A DNA stretch of 64,000 nt from Syntrophomonas sp. (GCA_016841245.1 JAENZN010000012.1:35572-99571); one strand, 5' to 3'. Shown: positions 17,503 through 26,813, counted from the stretch's first letter. The notes: generated by a model not told the origin, from the sequence alone. A program made the numbers and translations.

Positions 17503-19305
17503 GTGAAAGAACGCTTGAAAAATGTACCCAAACAGCCCGGGGTTTATATGTTCAAGGATTCGGAAGGACGCGTAGTTTATGTGGGTAAAGCGGTAGTCTT
17601 GCGCAACCGCTTGCGTTCTTATTTTCAAGCCCCAGATCGCCTGCACCCCAAGGTGCGAGCCATGATGAATCGGGTGACCGACTTTGACTACATCGTTACT
17701 GCTGCAGAAGTAGAAGCGCTGATACTGGAGAACAATCTCATCAAAGAATACCGGCCCCGGTATAATATAGATTTGAGAGACGATAAAACCTATCCTTATT
17801 TGAAAATCAGCCTGGGCGATAAATATCCCCGCATGTATATTACCAGGGAGAAGAAGGATCACTCATCCCGTTACTTTGGCCCTTATACTGATGTAACTTC
17901 ACTGCGGGAAACTCTGAAACTGCTGACCGGTATATTTCCTCTCCGGGTCTGTCGAGTATTTAGACAGCGTCCCCGACCTTGTTTAAATCATGATATTAAG
18001 AGATGCCTGGCTCCTTGTACGGGTAATGTTTCGGTAGAAGAATATAGTGCCATGGTAAATGCCCTGCTGAAGTTTATGGAAGGAGACATTAAGACCTTAG
18101 TAAACCAGTTGGAAGCGGAAATGAAAGAGGCGGCGGCTGATCTGGAATTTGAAAAAGCAGCCCGGCTGAGAGATCAGATAAGCAATATCCATAAAATCAA
18201 CGAAAAACAGAATATCAACTTTGAAAAACCTTATAATCTGGATATGGTTGCGGTTATTCAGGGGGAGAAAACCGCCTTGGGGTTATTATTTAAGATACGG
18301 GCCGGAAAGATCGTTGATCGCTATGCTTCCTGGCTGAACCAGGCTATGGATGAAGGCGAGGAAGAGTTAATCCAGTATTTTTTACAGCATTACTACGATG
18401 AAAATCAGGATATACCTCATGATATACTGCTGAACCGTCTGCCTGCTCATATCCAGTTGGTTGAGCAGTGGTTAAAGGAAAAAACTGGCCGAACGGTCCG
18501 CCTGGGTATCCCCCACCGGGGAGACAAGAAAAAGATGTTCAACATGTTGGAAGAAAACGCTCGAATCTTATACCAGGAAAAGATAGCCCGGGATGAGAAG
18601 GGAACCGAAAGCCTGATTAAATTGAGCAGGGCTTTGAAGTTGGAAGAGATTCCCCGGCGTATAGAGTGTTATGATATATCTCACCTATCTGGGGAGGAAA
18701 CTGCAGCTTCTATGGTAGTTTTTACGGACGGATTTCCAGATAAAAAGGCTTATCGCCGATTTAAGATGAAAAAGGATCAGAATGATGATTATGCATCCCT
18801 GGCTGAAACGCTTAAAAGGCGCTTTGATGAAGCCAGAAGAGGCAATATGGCTTTTCTGCCTGAACCGGATTTGATCCTGATAGATGGAGGTTTAGGGCAG
18901 GTTAATGCTGCAGCTGGTATTTTGCATGAAGTTCAGGCTGATATTCCTCTTTTCAGTCTGGCCAAAAAGCAGGAAGAGATATACCGGCCGGGCAGTTCTG
19001 CTCCTATCAGACTGCACCGAAATGATGAAGGGCTGAAGCTGCTGCAGCGTTTAAGGGATGAAGCTCACCGGTTTGCGATAGAGTATAACCGCAGCAGGAG
19101 ACAGAAAAAACTCAGGGGATCGACTCTAGATCATATTCCGGGGGTGGGAACCCAGCGCAAAAAGGCATTATTAGCGCATTTTGGTTCAGCTGTCCAGGTG
19201 AAAGAGGCCAGCCTGGAAGAGCTTCAGGCTGTGCCGGGCATCAGTTTAACTCTGGCTCGGAATATTTACCAGCACTTACGGAAAAATAATACTGTAACCG
19301 ACTAA
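17503..19305 (+). CDS. uvrC: Excinuclease ABC subunit C
   Basis: Dual-incision nuclease of excision repair. The GIY-YIG domain is at the N-terminus (QPGVYMFKDSEGRVVYVGKA), a UVR motif at about 200–235 (DLEFEKAARLRDQI), the RNase H-like UvrC domain contains CYDISHLSGEETAASMVVF and LILIDGGLGQVNAA, and the C-terminus ends in helix-hairpin-helix repeats (IPGVGTQRKKALLAHFGS). GTG 17503 lies 8 bases after AGGAGG; the alternative TTG at 17500 is closer than ideal. 600 residues. The uvrBAC block is likely one transcription unit despite the inserted repeats. Confidence 0.96.
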   Translation: MKERLKNVPKQPGVYMFKDSEGRVVYVGKAVVLRNRLRSYFQAPDRLHPKVRAMMNRVTDFDYIVTAAEVEALILENNLIKEYRPRYNIDLRDDKTYPYLKISLGDKYPRMYITREKKDHSSRYFGPYTDVTSLRETLKLLTGIFPLRVCRVFRQRPRPCLNHDIKRCLAPCTGNVSVEEYSAMVNALLKFMEGDIKTLVNQLEAEMKEAAADLEFEKAARLRDQISNIHKINEKQNINFEKPYNLDMVAVIQGEKTALGLLFKIRAGKIVDRYASWLNQAMDEGEEELIQYFLQHYYDENQDIPHDILLNRLPAHIQLVEQWLKEKTGRTVRLGIPHRGDKKKMFNMLEENARILYQEKIARDEKGTESLIKLSRALKLEEIPRRIECYDISHLSGEETAASMVVFTDGFPDKKAYRRFKMKKDQNDDYASLAETLKRRFDEARRGNMAFLPEPDLILIDGGLGQVNAAAGILHEVQADIPLFSLAKKQEEIYRPGSSAPIRLHRNDEGLKLLQRLRDEAHRFAIEYNRSRRQKKLRGSTLDHIPGVGTQRKKALLAHFGSAVQVKEASLEELQAVPGISLTLARNIYQHLRKNNTVTD

Positions 19306-19414
19306 AAAATATTCAAAAAGGTTAGAAATATCTAGAAAATATTATAAAAATACAGAAAAATAGAGTATTATAAGGGTAATGAATGTAAAGAAACCGCAGG
19401 AAGGGAGGATTTAT

Positions 19415-19774
19415 ATGGTACAGGGTTGGATTTTGAGGTGGTTGTTAAATATACTGGCCATTGTGATAACCGCTGCCATTATACCTGCTTTTGACCTTAC
19501 TCCGTGGGCCGCCGTGGTAGGTTCAATATTTCTAGGAGTAATAAATGCCGTTATTCGTCCCCTGTTAATATTGCTCACTTTACCTTTAAACCTGTTAACC
19601 CTCGGGTTATTCACCTTTATTATCAATGGTTTTATGCTGTGGGTGACTTCGATTACTATCCGGGGATTTGATATTGATGGTTTTGGTTGGGCCATTTTGA
19701 GTGCTATCTTAATAAGTATTATTAGCTTTGTAATCAGCTTTATAGTGGATGATAAGGATTTCAAGTTTAAATAG
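19415..19774 (+). CDS. YvlD-like four-helix membrane protein (holin-like family)
   Basis: 119 residues from ATG 19415 behind GGGAGG; the frame extends upstream to 19379 without a good ribosome site. Almost entirely hydrophobic with four predicted helices and a short charged tail (DDKDFKFK). It fits the small membrane family of B. subtilis YvlD (Pfam phage_holin_4_2 type), whose function is unsettled and which is not thought to be a phage holin in most genomes. It stands alone after uvrC. Confidence 0.8.
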   Translation: MVQGWILRWLLNILAIVITAAIIPAFDLTPWAAVVGSIFLGVINAVIRPLLILLTLPLNLLTLGLFTFIINGFMLWVTSITIRGFDIDGFGWAILSAILISIISFVISFIVDDKDFKFK

Positions 19775-19811
19775 GATTGAATAAGCCGTTAACATAAACC
19801 TATCGCAGTAA

Positions 19812-19837
19812 ATAAACCGGGCAGCAGTCCGGTTTAT
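19812..19837 (+). terminator. Hairpin between the YvlD-like gene and the HAD genes
   Basis: ATAAACCGG-(8)-CCGGTTTAT, a perfect 9-bp stem 38 bases after the stop. It lacks a T-run, so it may be a weak terminator or only an mRNA-stabilising hairpin. Confidence 0.5.
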
Positions 19838-19866
19838 CGTATCTCCTACCATAAAAGGAGGGCTTT

Positions 19867-20691
19867 ATGCCGGTAAAATTGGTTGCCATTGATCTGGATG
19901 ATACCCTGCTGGATTCAGGGTTAAAAATATCTGGCCCGTGTATCAGGAATATTCAAGCTGCTCGTACTCAAGGGGTCATAGTTACTCTGGCTACGGGCAG
20001 GATGTACAGCTCTGCCCTGCCTTATGCAATGGAACTGCAAACGGATGTTCCGCTTATCACCTATCAGGGAGCTCTGGTCAAAAATTCCCAGACCCAAAAG
20101 GTACTGTACTATAAACCTCTTACGCTAGATTTGGCGGTAGAAACCATGGAATATTTTAAGAATGCTGGTGTACACTACCATACTTATTTTAACGATCGCC
20201 TGTGCCTGGAGTCATTAAGTAAAGAAGGGAACGATTATGCTCACCTGGCAGGAGTTAAACCACTATTAGTGAATAACCTGATTGAGTCATGCAAGAGCGG
20301 ACAGGAAGCAATTAAAATAATGGCGGTAATCCGGGATCAGAGATTGCTTTTGGACCTGGAAAATGATCTAAAGCGTCAATATGGCAGTTCACTCAACATC
20401 ATCAGGTCCAAACCATATTTCCTAGAAGTAATGAACCCTCTGGCCAATAAAGCCGATGCTCTGAGGCTGGTTGCTGATTATTTCGGGATCCAGCAGGAGG
20501 AGGTTATGGCAGTGGGGGACAGCTATAATGATCTGGCCATGATAAAATGGGCTGGAATAGGGGTGGCTATGGGTAATGCCCGGGAAGAAGTGAAAAACGC
20601 GGCGGATTATGTTACCTCTTCCAATGAGGAACATGGAGTAGCTGAAGCATTGCTAAGGCTGGTATTGGAACAGGAGCAGAATGAAAGATGA
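19867..20691 (+). CDS. Cof-type HAD-IIB sugar-phosphate phosphatase (first copy)
   Basis: HAD hydrolase with motif I DLDDTLLDSG, cap type IIB, motif III with conserved Lys (NPLANKADAL) and motif IV GDSYNDLAMIKWAG. 274 residues. These enzymes dephosphorylate sugar phosphates or cofactors; the substrate cannot be told from sequence. ATG start behind AAAGGAGGG. The next gene is a clear paralogue, overlapping by 4 bases. Confidence 0.9.
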   Translation: MPVKLVAIDLDDTLLDSGLKISGPCIRNIQAARTQGVIVTLATGRMYSSALPYAMELQTDVPLITYQGALVKNSQTQKVLYYKPLTLDLAVETMEYFKNAGVHYHTYFNDRLCLESLSKEGNDYAHLAGVKPLLVNNLIESCKSGQEAIKIMAVIRDQRLLLDLENDLKRQYGSSLNIIRSKPYFLEVMNPLANKADALRLVADYFGIQQEEVMAVGDSYNDLAMIKWAGIGVAMGNAREEVKNAADYVTSSNEEHGVAEALLRLVLEQEQNER

Positions 20692-21488
20692 GCATTAAAC
20701 TGGCAGCGATCGACCTGGATGATACCCTGCTGGATTCCAGGCACTGTATATCACCGGCATGTATTAAAGCCATCCAGCGAGTAAAAGCGCAGGGGGTACA
20801 TATCATACTAGCTACCGGCAGGATGTTTAGAGCAGCGCTTCCCTATGCACAGCAGCTGGGTCTGGACCTGCCCCTGATTGCTTACCAGGGGGCTCTGGTG
20901 AAAAATGCTTATTCGGGTGATGTGCTGTATGAACGTACCATTGACCGGGAACTGGCATTAAAGATAAGCGATGTGCTGGAAGCTGAGCAGATAGATTACC
21001 ATATTTATTCTAATGATCAGTTATATACCCGAAAAATAATACCGGTTCTGGAAAAACATACGAGAATAACTGGAATTGAGCCGATAGTTATTACAGATGT
21101 CCCTGGCATGCTAAGAGAAATCCAGCCTCTGGAGATTATGGCGGTGTTTGAGGGAAAGTCCGACAGGCAGGGTATGGAACAGATGATAAGTAATCTTTAT
21201 GGGGAGCAGCTTCACCTGACCAGGTTTAAATATGATTCGCTGGAAATTATGGACCGCTATGCTACCAAAGCCAGAGCCCTGGCAGCCGTTGCTGACCAGT
21301 TAAATATTCAGCAGCATGAGGTTATGGCTATAGGAGATAGCTATAACGATCTGCCCATGATCAAATGGGCAGGAACTGGAGTAGCGGTTGGAAATGCGCA
21401 CCCGCTGGTAAAAAAAGCAGCCGACTTTGTAACTGGATCCAATGAAGAAGAAGGTGTAGTATTGGCTCTGGAAAAATTCATTGGTTGA
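20688..21488 (+). CDS. Cof-type HAD-IIB sugar-phosphate phosphatase (second copy)
   Basis: 266 residues, strongly similar along its length to the preceding gene: DLDDTLLDSR, LATGRMF, IAYQGALVKNAY, GDSYNDLPMIKWAGTG and VTGSNEEEGV. Tandem duplication with ATGA-type overlap, so translation is coupled. The cap domains (about residues 85–185) have diverged most, which suggests different substrates. Confidence 0.9.
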   Translation: MSIKLAAIDLDDTLLDSRHCISPACIKAIQRVKAQGVHIILATGRMFRAALPYAQQLGLDLPLIAYQGALVKNAYSGDVLYERTIDRELALKISDVLEAEQIDYHIYSNDQLYTRKIIPVLEKHTRITGIEPIVITDVPGMLREIQPLEIMAVFEGKSDRQGMEQMISNLYGEQLHLTRFKYDSLEIMDRYATKARALAAVADQLNIQQHEVMAIGDSYNDLPMIKWAGTGVAVGNAHPLVKKAADFVTGSNEEEGVVLALEKFIG

Positions 21489-21810
21489 ATATCTGGGTTA
21501 GCTGTAATAGTAAAGCAAGGCATGGGAAAAGATAGTAAAGGACGCCCGGAGCGTATCTATCCTTGATTCTGTACTATTTATAAGGTGCCCGGCTGATAAT
21601 TAATTAGTATATTTAAACTATAGACCATAGTAACAAATAATCTAAATACTGATAAAGCTTATAGCTTATACCCGGCAGCCAGAGGTACTGAACCAGATTT
21701 TACCGGCATAAGCTATATAAAAAAATCCGGCACTTGCAGCTCAGTTATTAACGGGTTAAAGCTAATGGTTGCTTCAGTTTAGTAAATACATGATGGTAGG
21801 GGGGATCAAG
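21489..21810 (+). other. Intergenic region upstream of PGI/PMI with a long hairpin
   Basis: 322 bases with no gene. TATAGCTTAT (21660–21669) and ATAAGCTATA (21708–21717) form a perfect 10-bp stem closing a ~38-base loop that itself contains two CCGG tetranucleotides. It could be a structured leader of the next gene; no known riboswitch class is recognised. Confidence 0.45.
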
Positions 21811-22845
21811 ATGCAGAATGATTTAAGTGTTGAAAAAATGATGGGATATCTTTATGAACTGCCGGATCAGTTCCAAAACAGCCTGGGCCTAAAGTTTGAT
21901 TTTATCGAACAGTATAAGAAGGTCTACCGCAATGTCGTGGTAACCGGATTAGGAGGCTCTGCAATCGGAGGCGATATTCTAAGGAATTATGCGGCCAAGC
22001 AGGCTAGCATTCCGGTGGTAGTGAACCGTGATTATAATCTTCCAGCTTTTGTAGGACCTGATACTCTGGTTTTTGCGGTTAGCTATTCAGGAAATACAGA
22101 GGAAACCTTGGAAGCATACCAAAAGGCTGTAAATCGAGGAGCAGACGTTATAGTCTTGAGCAGTGGGGGGAAACTTTCAGAATATGCTCGCCGAGATAAT
22201 AAAGCGGTTATCCAGGTTCCAACTGGTTTTGTACCCCGGGCTGCCGCGGCCTGGCTGTTTGCGCCGGTGGTTCTTCTACTGGGCCAGATGGGGATATTGT
22301 CAGGAATAGAGGACGAAATAAAAGAAACAGTTGAAATATTAAAACAGCTCAGAGAATCTCTAAATCCCACCTTAGATGTGCCGATAAATATAGCTCGCGT
22401 TATCGCTGGGAAAACTCGGGGTAATTTTCCGGTAATTTGGGGAACTACAGGTGTATCAGAGGTAGCGGCTCAGCGCTGGAAAGCACAGATTAATGAAAAC
22501 GCCAAAAGTCCTGCCTATTATAATGTATTTCCCGAACTTAACCATAACGAAATCGTAGGCTTTGAAGTTCCTCAGGATTTACTGCGCCGGCAGGTTTATA
22601 TTATTTTGAGAGATAATGGGGATAATGAGCGTATCAAAAAGCGTATCGAAATAAGTAAAACTATAATAAAAGACCAGGTGAAACACATAATTGAAGTTAG
22701 CAGCAGAGGGGAATCTTATTTAGCCCGAGTTTTCTCTCTTATATATGTAGGTGATTACGCCAGTGTCTACCTGGCCCTAGAATATGGTATCAACCCCACC
22801 CCGGTAAAGATGATAGACTATCTTAAAGAACAGCTGGCTAAATAA
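21811..22845 (+). CDS. Bifunctional phosphoglucose/phosphomannose isomerase
   Basis: SIS-fold isomerase that interconverts fructose-6-P with glucose-6-P or mannose-6-P. ATG 21811 follows AGGGGGGATCAAG and gives 344 residues, the length of the short PGI/PMI family common in archaea and some Firmicutes. Sugar-binding GLGGSAIGGDILRNYA and SYSGNTEETLEAY, plus the C-terminal ELNHNEIVGF with catalytic Glu/His, are present. It complements the gapA–eno operon 9 kb downstream, giving a route between triose phosphates and hexose phosphates for cell-wall precursors. Confidence 0.92.
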   Translation: MQNDLSVEKMMGYLYELPDQFQNSLGLKFDFIEQYKKVYRNVVVTGLGGSAIGGDILRNYAAKQASIPVVVNRDYNLPAFVGPDTLVFAVSYSGNTEETLEAYQKAVNRGADVIVLSSGGKLSEYARRDNKAVIQVPTGFVPRAAAAWLFAPVVLLLGQMGILSGIEDEIKETVEILKQLRESLNPTLDVPINIARVIAGKTRGNFPVIWGTTGVSEVAAQRWKAQINENAKSPAYYNVFPELNHNEIVGFEVPQDLLRRQVYIILRDNGDNERIKKRIEISKTIIKDQVKHIIEVSSRGESYLARVFSLIYVGDYASVYLALEYGINPTPVKMIDYLKEQLAK

Positions 22846-22874
22846 AAAACAAAGGGTTAATACATGAGTGAAAT

Positions 22875-23102
22875 CAGGCCGATGACGGAAGCTCACAGGA
22901 CCACAGTTTACGCTCACTGTGCTCGAAAAACAGAGAAGTCCGTGATTGAGGCGTGCCTGAGTACGTCGATTGAGCGGGATTTTTGAAATAATGCTGAGAT
23001 TCGTTTCGATTATTTTGTGAGTTTTGCGCGAACTTTACATTGTTATCCCCGGAGGGGGCTTTCGTCGTCGGCCTGGACCAGGGGATATAGCCCTGGTTTT
23101 TT
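22875..23102 (+). ncRNA. Candidate structured RNA of unknown class ending in an intrinsic terminator
   Basis: No open frame explains this stretch. It holds several nested complements: ACGGA/TCCGT enclosing CACAGT/ACTGTG, AGGC/GCCT, AAATAAT/ATTATTT and CCCC/GGGG. It ends in ACCAGGG-(7)-CCCTGGT followed by T6 (23077–23102). The GC-rich composition differs from ordinary spacers here. It could be an independent small RNA or a long 3' UTR of the PGI/PMI gene. It does not look like tmRNA, SRP RNA, RNase P or 6S by anything I can recognise. Confidence 0.4.
23077..23102 (+). terminator. Intrinsic terminator
   Basis: A 7-bp stem, ACCAGGG/CCCTGGT, with a 7-base loop and six T residues. It closes the PGI/PMI transcript or the candidate RNA. 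Confidence 0.88.
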
Positions 23103-23179
23103 CTTTTTAATGAGTATTAAATGTCGGAGTACTATAATCAGAAAATAATGGACAAATTATAGGTGAGGAGGTGGTAGTT

Positions 23180-23968
23180 ATGAAATTCTATGGCGATTAC
23201 CATACTCATTCAAGACATAGTGATGGTCGGCAAAGTGTCGAAGACATAGTTAATGCAGCCGTTGATAGAGGCTTACAAGAAGTTGCTATAACGGATCATG
23301 GGCCTTTGGCTGCAGTTATCGGTGTGAAAAACGCAGATGATTATCTGAAAATAAAGCAGGAAATCGTCGACCTTCAAAGCCAGCAGGCTGATATAACCAT
23401 ACTGCTGGGAGCGGAAGCTAATATAAGAGATCTAGAGGGAACTCTGGACATCGATAAGGAGTATATAGAAGAACTGGATATATTGATCGCAGGTTTGCAC
23501 CCGTATACTCTTCCCAAGACCATTAAAGATGGCTGGAATATTATGGTGCAGAACTCTATGCGTCATCTGGGCAGGAGTTTCAGGGATAAGGCGGTGAATG
23601 CTAATACTAAAGCGGTAGTAGAAGTAATTTGCCAGCATCCGGAATTAGATATCCTGGCTCATCCAGGTTTATTTTTTAAGGTGGATATCGGAGAGGTTTC
23701 CCGGGCCTGTATAAAAAATAATGTTTTATTTGAAATAAATTGTGGCCATAAATATCCATCTATTTCTGATATAATTGAAGCTAACCGGGTTGGTGTAGAT
23801 TTCATAATTAACAGTGACTCACATTTTCAAGCAACAGTTGGAAAACTTGATTATGGCAGCTGGATAGTAGATGAATTAGGCATTGATGAAGAGAGAATAG
23901 CCAATAACCGGTCCGGGGGGGGATATAAAGGGTGGTCAAAAAAAGTGAAGTATTGCGCATACTTATAA
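23180..23968 (+). CDS. PHP-domain metal-dependent phosphatase/hydrolase
   Basis: PHP fold with metal ligands in YGDYHTHSRHSDG, ITDHGP, AHPGL and NSDSHF. 262 residues from ATG 23180, behind GAGGAGG. This is the YcdX/histidinol-phosphatase-like group; the substrate is not known. The last 37 bases overlap rapZ. An 8-G run at 23915–23922 lies just before the overlap and sets the final frame (…RSGGGYKGWSKKVKYCAYL); with seven Gs the protein would end 24 bases earlier. The C-terminus should therefore be treated with care. Confidence 0.88.
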   Translation: MKFYGDYHTHSRHSDGRQSVEDIVNAAVDRGLQEVAITDHGPLAAVIGVKNADDYLKIKQEIVDLQSQQADITILLGAEANIRDLEGTLDIDKEYIEELDILIAGLHPYTLPKTIKDGWNIMVQNSMRHLGRSFRDKAVNANTKAVVEVICQHPELDILAHPGLFFKVDIGEVSRACIKNNVLFEINCGHKYPSISDIIEANRVGVDFIINSDSHFQATVGKLDYGSWIVDELGIDEERIANNRSGGGYKGWSKKVKYCAYL

Positions 23969-24819
23969 TTACCGGATTATCCGGAGCAGGAAAAACTCAG
24001 ACAGTTAACTGTCTGGAGGATATTGGTTATTACTGCGTTGATAATCTCCCACCGGCACTGCTGACCAAGTTTGTAGAACTGGGTGTACAATCAGAGGGTA
24101 AAATTGACCAAGTGGCTCTGGTTATAGACGCCCGGGGGGGCGACTTTTTCCATGATCTATCCAGAGCCCTGGGGGAGTTAGAACAGGAGAACATCCAGTA
24201 TGAAATACTATTCCTGGAAGCTTCCGATGAGGTTCTGGTACGGCGCTTTAAGGAGTCCCGAAGGAAACATCCGCTGTCTGGACGGTGGAGGCTCTTGGAA
24301 GCTATCCAGATTGAAAAAACCATGCTGGAAGAACTGCGTGGTCAGGCTAACGTGGTTATCGATACTTCAGCCACTACTTCCCGTGAATTACGAGAGAAAT
24401 TAATCAGTCTCTATGCTGAAGAGGCTATTAATGGATTTTCAATTAATGTAGTCTCATTTGGATATAAAATGGGAATACCATTGGATTCAGATCTGGTTAT
24501 TGATGTTAGATTCCTGCCCAACCCATTTTATGATCCGATCATGAAGACTATGACCGGCATGGATCAGGAAGTCCGGGATTTTGTACTGGATTCTGCAGTT
24601 ACCCGTGCTTTTAACCGCAGATTCATGGGTCTGTTAAAGTATTTGATTCCTCATTATATCAAAGAAGGAAAGACTAATCTGGCTCTATCTATTGGATGTA
24701 CGGGAGGGCAGCACCGCTCGGTGGTACTGGCTGAATATATAGCCAAACAACTCACGAATATGGGGTATAGTGTACTGGTCAAACATAGAGATAATACCAG
24801 GTCAAAATTGGAGGAGTGA
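23932..24819 (+). CDS. rapZ: RNase adapter / nucleotide-binding protein RapZ (YvcJ)
   Basis: P-loop protein; in E. coli RapZ binds GlcN6P and targets the sRNA GlmZ, while in Firmicutes YvcJ hydrolyses GTP with an unsettled role. Walker A GLSGAGKT is near residues 14–21, followed by the family stretch DIGYYCVDNLPPAL. The C-terminal domain contains SFGYKMGIP, DVRFLPNPF and GCTGGQHRSV. 295 residues. The GTG start lies inside the PHP gene; yvcK follows with no gap. The order rapZ–yvcK–whiA is the standard one in Firmicutes and Actinobacteria. Confidence 0.94.
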   Translation: MVKKSEVLRILIITGLSGAGKTQTVNCLEDIGYYCVDNLPPALLTKFVELGVQSEGKIDQVALVIDARGGDFFHDLSRALGELEQENIQYEILFLEASDEVLVRRFKESRRKHPLSGRWRLLEAIQIEKTMLEELRGQANVVIDTSATTSRELREKLISLYAEEAINGFSINVVSFGYKMGIPLDSDLVIDVRFLPNPFYDPIMKTMTGMDQEVRDFVLDSAVTRAFNRRFMGLLKYLIPHYIKEGKTNLALSIGCTGGQHRSVVLAEYIAKQLTNMGYSVLVKHRDNTRSKLEE

Positions 24820-25773
24820 ATGGACAGAGATAGAGAACCCAGGATAGTTGTTATTGGTGGAGGAACTGGACTTGCGGTACTATTGAAAGGTTTAAAAAGA
24901 TATACCTCCCAGTTGACCGCAGTAGTTACAGTCAGTGATGATGGAGGCAGTTCCGGAAGACTCAGGGCGGAAATGGGTGTTTTACCGCCCGGAGATATTC
25001 GTAATTGTCTGGTAGCCCTGGCGGAAACTGAGACCTTAATGGATAAGGTGTTTCAACACCGGTTCAAAGCAGGGGGAGGCTTGCAGGGACACAATTTGGG
25101 TAATCTGCTGTTGGTGGCCATGAGTGAGATTGCGGGAGATTTTGTTTCAGCCATCCAAGAAGTTAGTAAGGTCCTGGCGGTCAGGGGGGTGGTTTTACCA
25201 GCTACCCTGGAACCAGTAGTACTGGCTGCCAGTATGAAAAATGGCAGTACAGTAGTAGGTGAAACTCGTATCAGGAACCATGAGGGGAAAATAGAGAGAA
25301 TATCCCTTATACCGGATAAATGTCTGCCCGTTCCTGAGACTTTGCTGGCCATTCATGAAGCTGATGCAATTGTACTGGGACCTGGCAGCCTGTATACCAG
25401 CATAATACCCAACCTGCTGGTTCAAAAGGTGACTGAGTCTATTGAAAGAGCCAGGGCGCCGGTAATTTATGTCAGCAATATAATGACCGAAAAAGGTGAA
25501 ACAGATGATTTTACTGCTGCTGACCATCTACAGGTAATCAATCGACATATAAACCAGCAGCTGATAGACTATATGATTATTAATTCGGGCACTATTGATG
25601 AAACCAGACTTATTCGATACCGGCAGGAAGAAGCTGTCCCAGTACGGCCTGCTTACGAAGATATTCAGAATATGGGTGTTAAAATCATTAAACACGATCT
25701 GGTCTCTGATGACGAAGTTGCCTGGCATGATTCTGATAAACTGGCTCGAGCCATACTGGAACTGATAGACTGA
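24820..25773 (+). CDS. yvcK: Gluconeogenesis factor YvcK/GlmR (CofD-like, UDP-sugar binding)
   Basis: 317 residues with the CofD-like Rossmann signature GGGTGLAVLLKGLKRYTSQL, followed by TVSDDGGSSGRLR and GPGSLYTSIIPN. In Bacillus the protein binds UDP-GlcNAc and stimulates GlmS, helping cells grow on gluconeogenic carbon by keeping wall precursors flowing. That role would suit an organism living on short acids. ATG directly follows the rapZ stop, with GGAGG inside rapZ. Confidence 0.94.
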   Translation: MDRDREPRIVVIGGGTGLAVLLKGLKRYTSQLTAVVTVSDDGGSSGRLRAEMGVLPPGDIRNCLVALAETETLMDKVFQHRFKAGGGLQGHNLGNLLLVAMSEIAGDFVSAIQEVSKVLAVRGVVLPATLEPVVLAASMKNGSTVVGETRIRNHEGKIERISLIPDKCLPVPETLLAIHEADAIVLGPGSLYTSIIPNLLVQKVTESIERARAPVIYVSNIMTEKGETDDFTAADHLQVINRHINQQLIDYMIINSGTIDETRLIRYRQEEAVPVRPAYEDIQNMGVKIIKHDLVSDDEVAWHDSDKLARAILELID

Positions 25774-25797
25774 GTAAAGCCGGGGAGAAAAAAAGCT

Positions 25798-26739
25798 ATG
25801 AGTTTTTCCAATGATGTACGTAATGAATTGGCACGAGAGATGGGTGAAAAAGACTGCTGTCAAAAAGCGGAGCTTTCAGCATTATTTATGAGCAGCGGCA
25901 AGTTGTCCTTAAAAGAGGAAAAATACAGTCTAAGCCTCACCTTAGACAATGCAGCTACTGCCAGGAAAGCCTTTAAGATGTTCAAAAATGTTTATGGACT
26001 GCAATCTACAGTAAACGTAGCAACCAGAAGATTTTTCCGCAAAAATCGTTATTATATGGTTAGTGCAGAGATGAGCGCGGATGAATTCCGAGTCCTGGAG
26101 GATATCATTAATGTAAACAAGCAGGGTGGAATAAGTAAAAGGATCAACTGGGCACTATTAGGAAAATCCTGCTGTAAAAGAGCCTATCTGCGAGGATTAT
26201 TTTTGAGCCGGGGATTTATTAACCGCCCGGAAGGCAGCTACCATCTAGAAATTATTTGTAATGATAGTAAGATGGCGGGAGATATCAAAAAGCTTATGGG
26301 TTTATATGATCTCCCGGCGGGCCTGGTGGAGAGAAAGACCAATCTGGTCATCTATCTCAAAGAAGGCGAAAAAATAGTAGATTTCCTGCGTCTGGTGGGA
26401 GCCAACAAAGCTCTCTTGGACTTTGAAAATGTTCGAATTTTGAAATCCGTACGCAACAATGTTAACCGGCAGGTGAATTGCGAAACGGCTAATCTGGCTA
26501 AAACGGTAGATGCGTCACTGCGGCAGGTAGATTTAATTAAACAGTATATAGAAAACAATGGTTGGGATAGCTTTCCCAGTAATATGCGAGAACTAGCCAT
26601 ACTAAGAGTCGAATACCCGGATTATTCGTTAAAGGAACTGGGTGCTATGCTCGAACCTCCATTGAGTAAATCGGGTACAGCTTACCGGATGAGAAAACTC
26701 GAATCAATGATCGAACAAGCTGCCGGAGAGCAGCAATAA
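25798..26739 (+). CDS. whiA: DNA-binding protein WhiA
   Basis: WhiA has an N-terminal LAGLIDADG-homing-endonuclease-like domain without nuclease function and a C-terminal HTH (about 225–310). In Bacillus it affects chromosome segregation and division. 313 residues, normal. Conserved N-terminus SFSNDVRNELAR and C-terminal LRQVDLIKQYIENNGWD, ELAILRVEYPDYSLKELG. AUG start behind GGGGAG. In Bacillus crh comes next; here it is replaced by rpoN. Confidence 0.94.
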   Translation: MSFSNDVRNELAREMGEKDCCQKAELSALFMSSGKLSLKEEKYSLSLTLDNAATARKAFKMFKNVYGLQSTVNVATRRFFRKNRYYMVSAEMSADEFRVLEDIINVNKQGGISKRINWALLGKSCCKRAYLRGLFLSRGFINRPEGSYHLEIICNDSKMAGDIKKLMGLYDLPAGLVERKTNLVIYLKEGEKIVDFLRLVGANKALLDFENVRILKSVRNNVNRQVNCETANLAKTVDASLRQVDLIKQYIENNGWDSFPSNMRELAILRVEYPDYSLKELGAMLEPPLSKSGTAYRMRKLESMIEQAAGEQQ

Positions 26740-26813
26740 GCAGTAAAAGCAGGAACTTGTAATTTTATGACGAAATCTAAGGAATGGATAGTATTTGAAG
26801 CGGAGGGACCAAG

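Noticed and set aside
22861..23102. 6S RNA, SRP RNA or a known riboswitch
   Set aside because: The ends do not pair as in 6S, and no SRP Alu or GNAR tetraloop core or known aptamer consensus could be found by eye; left as unassigned.
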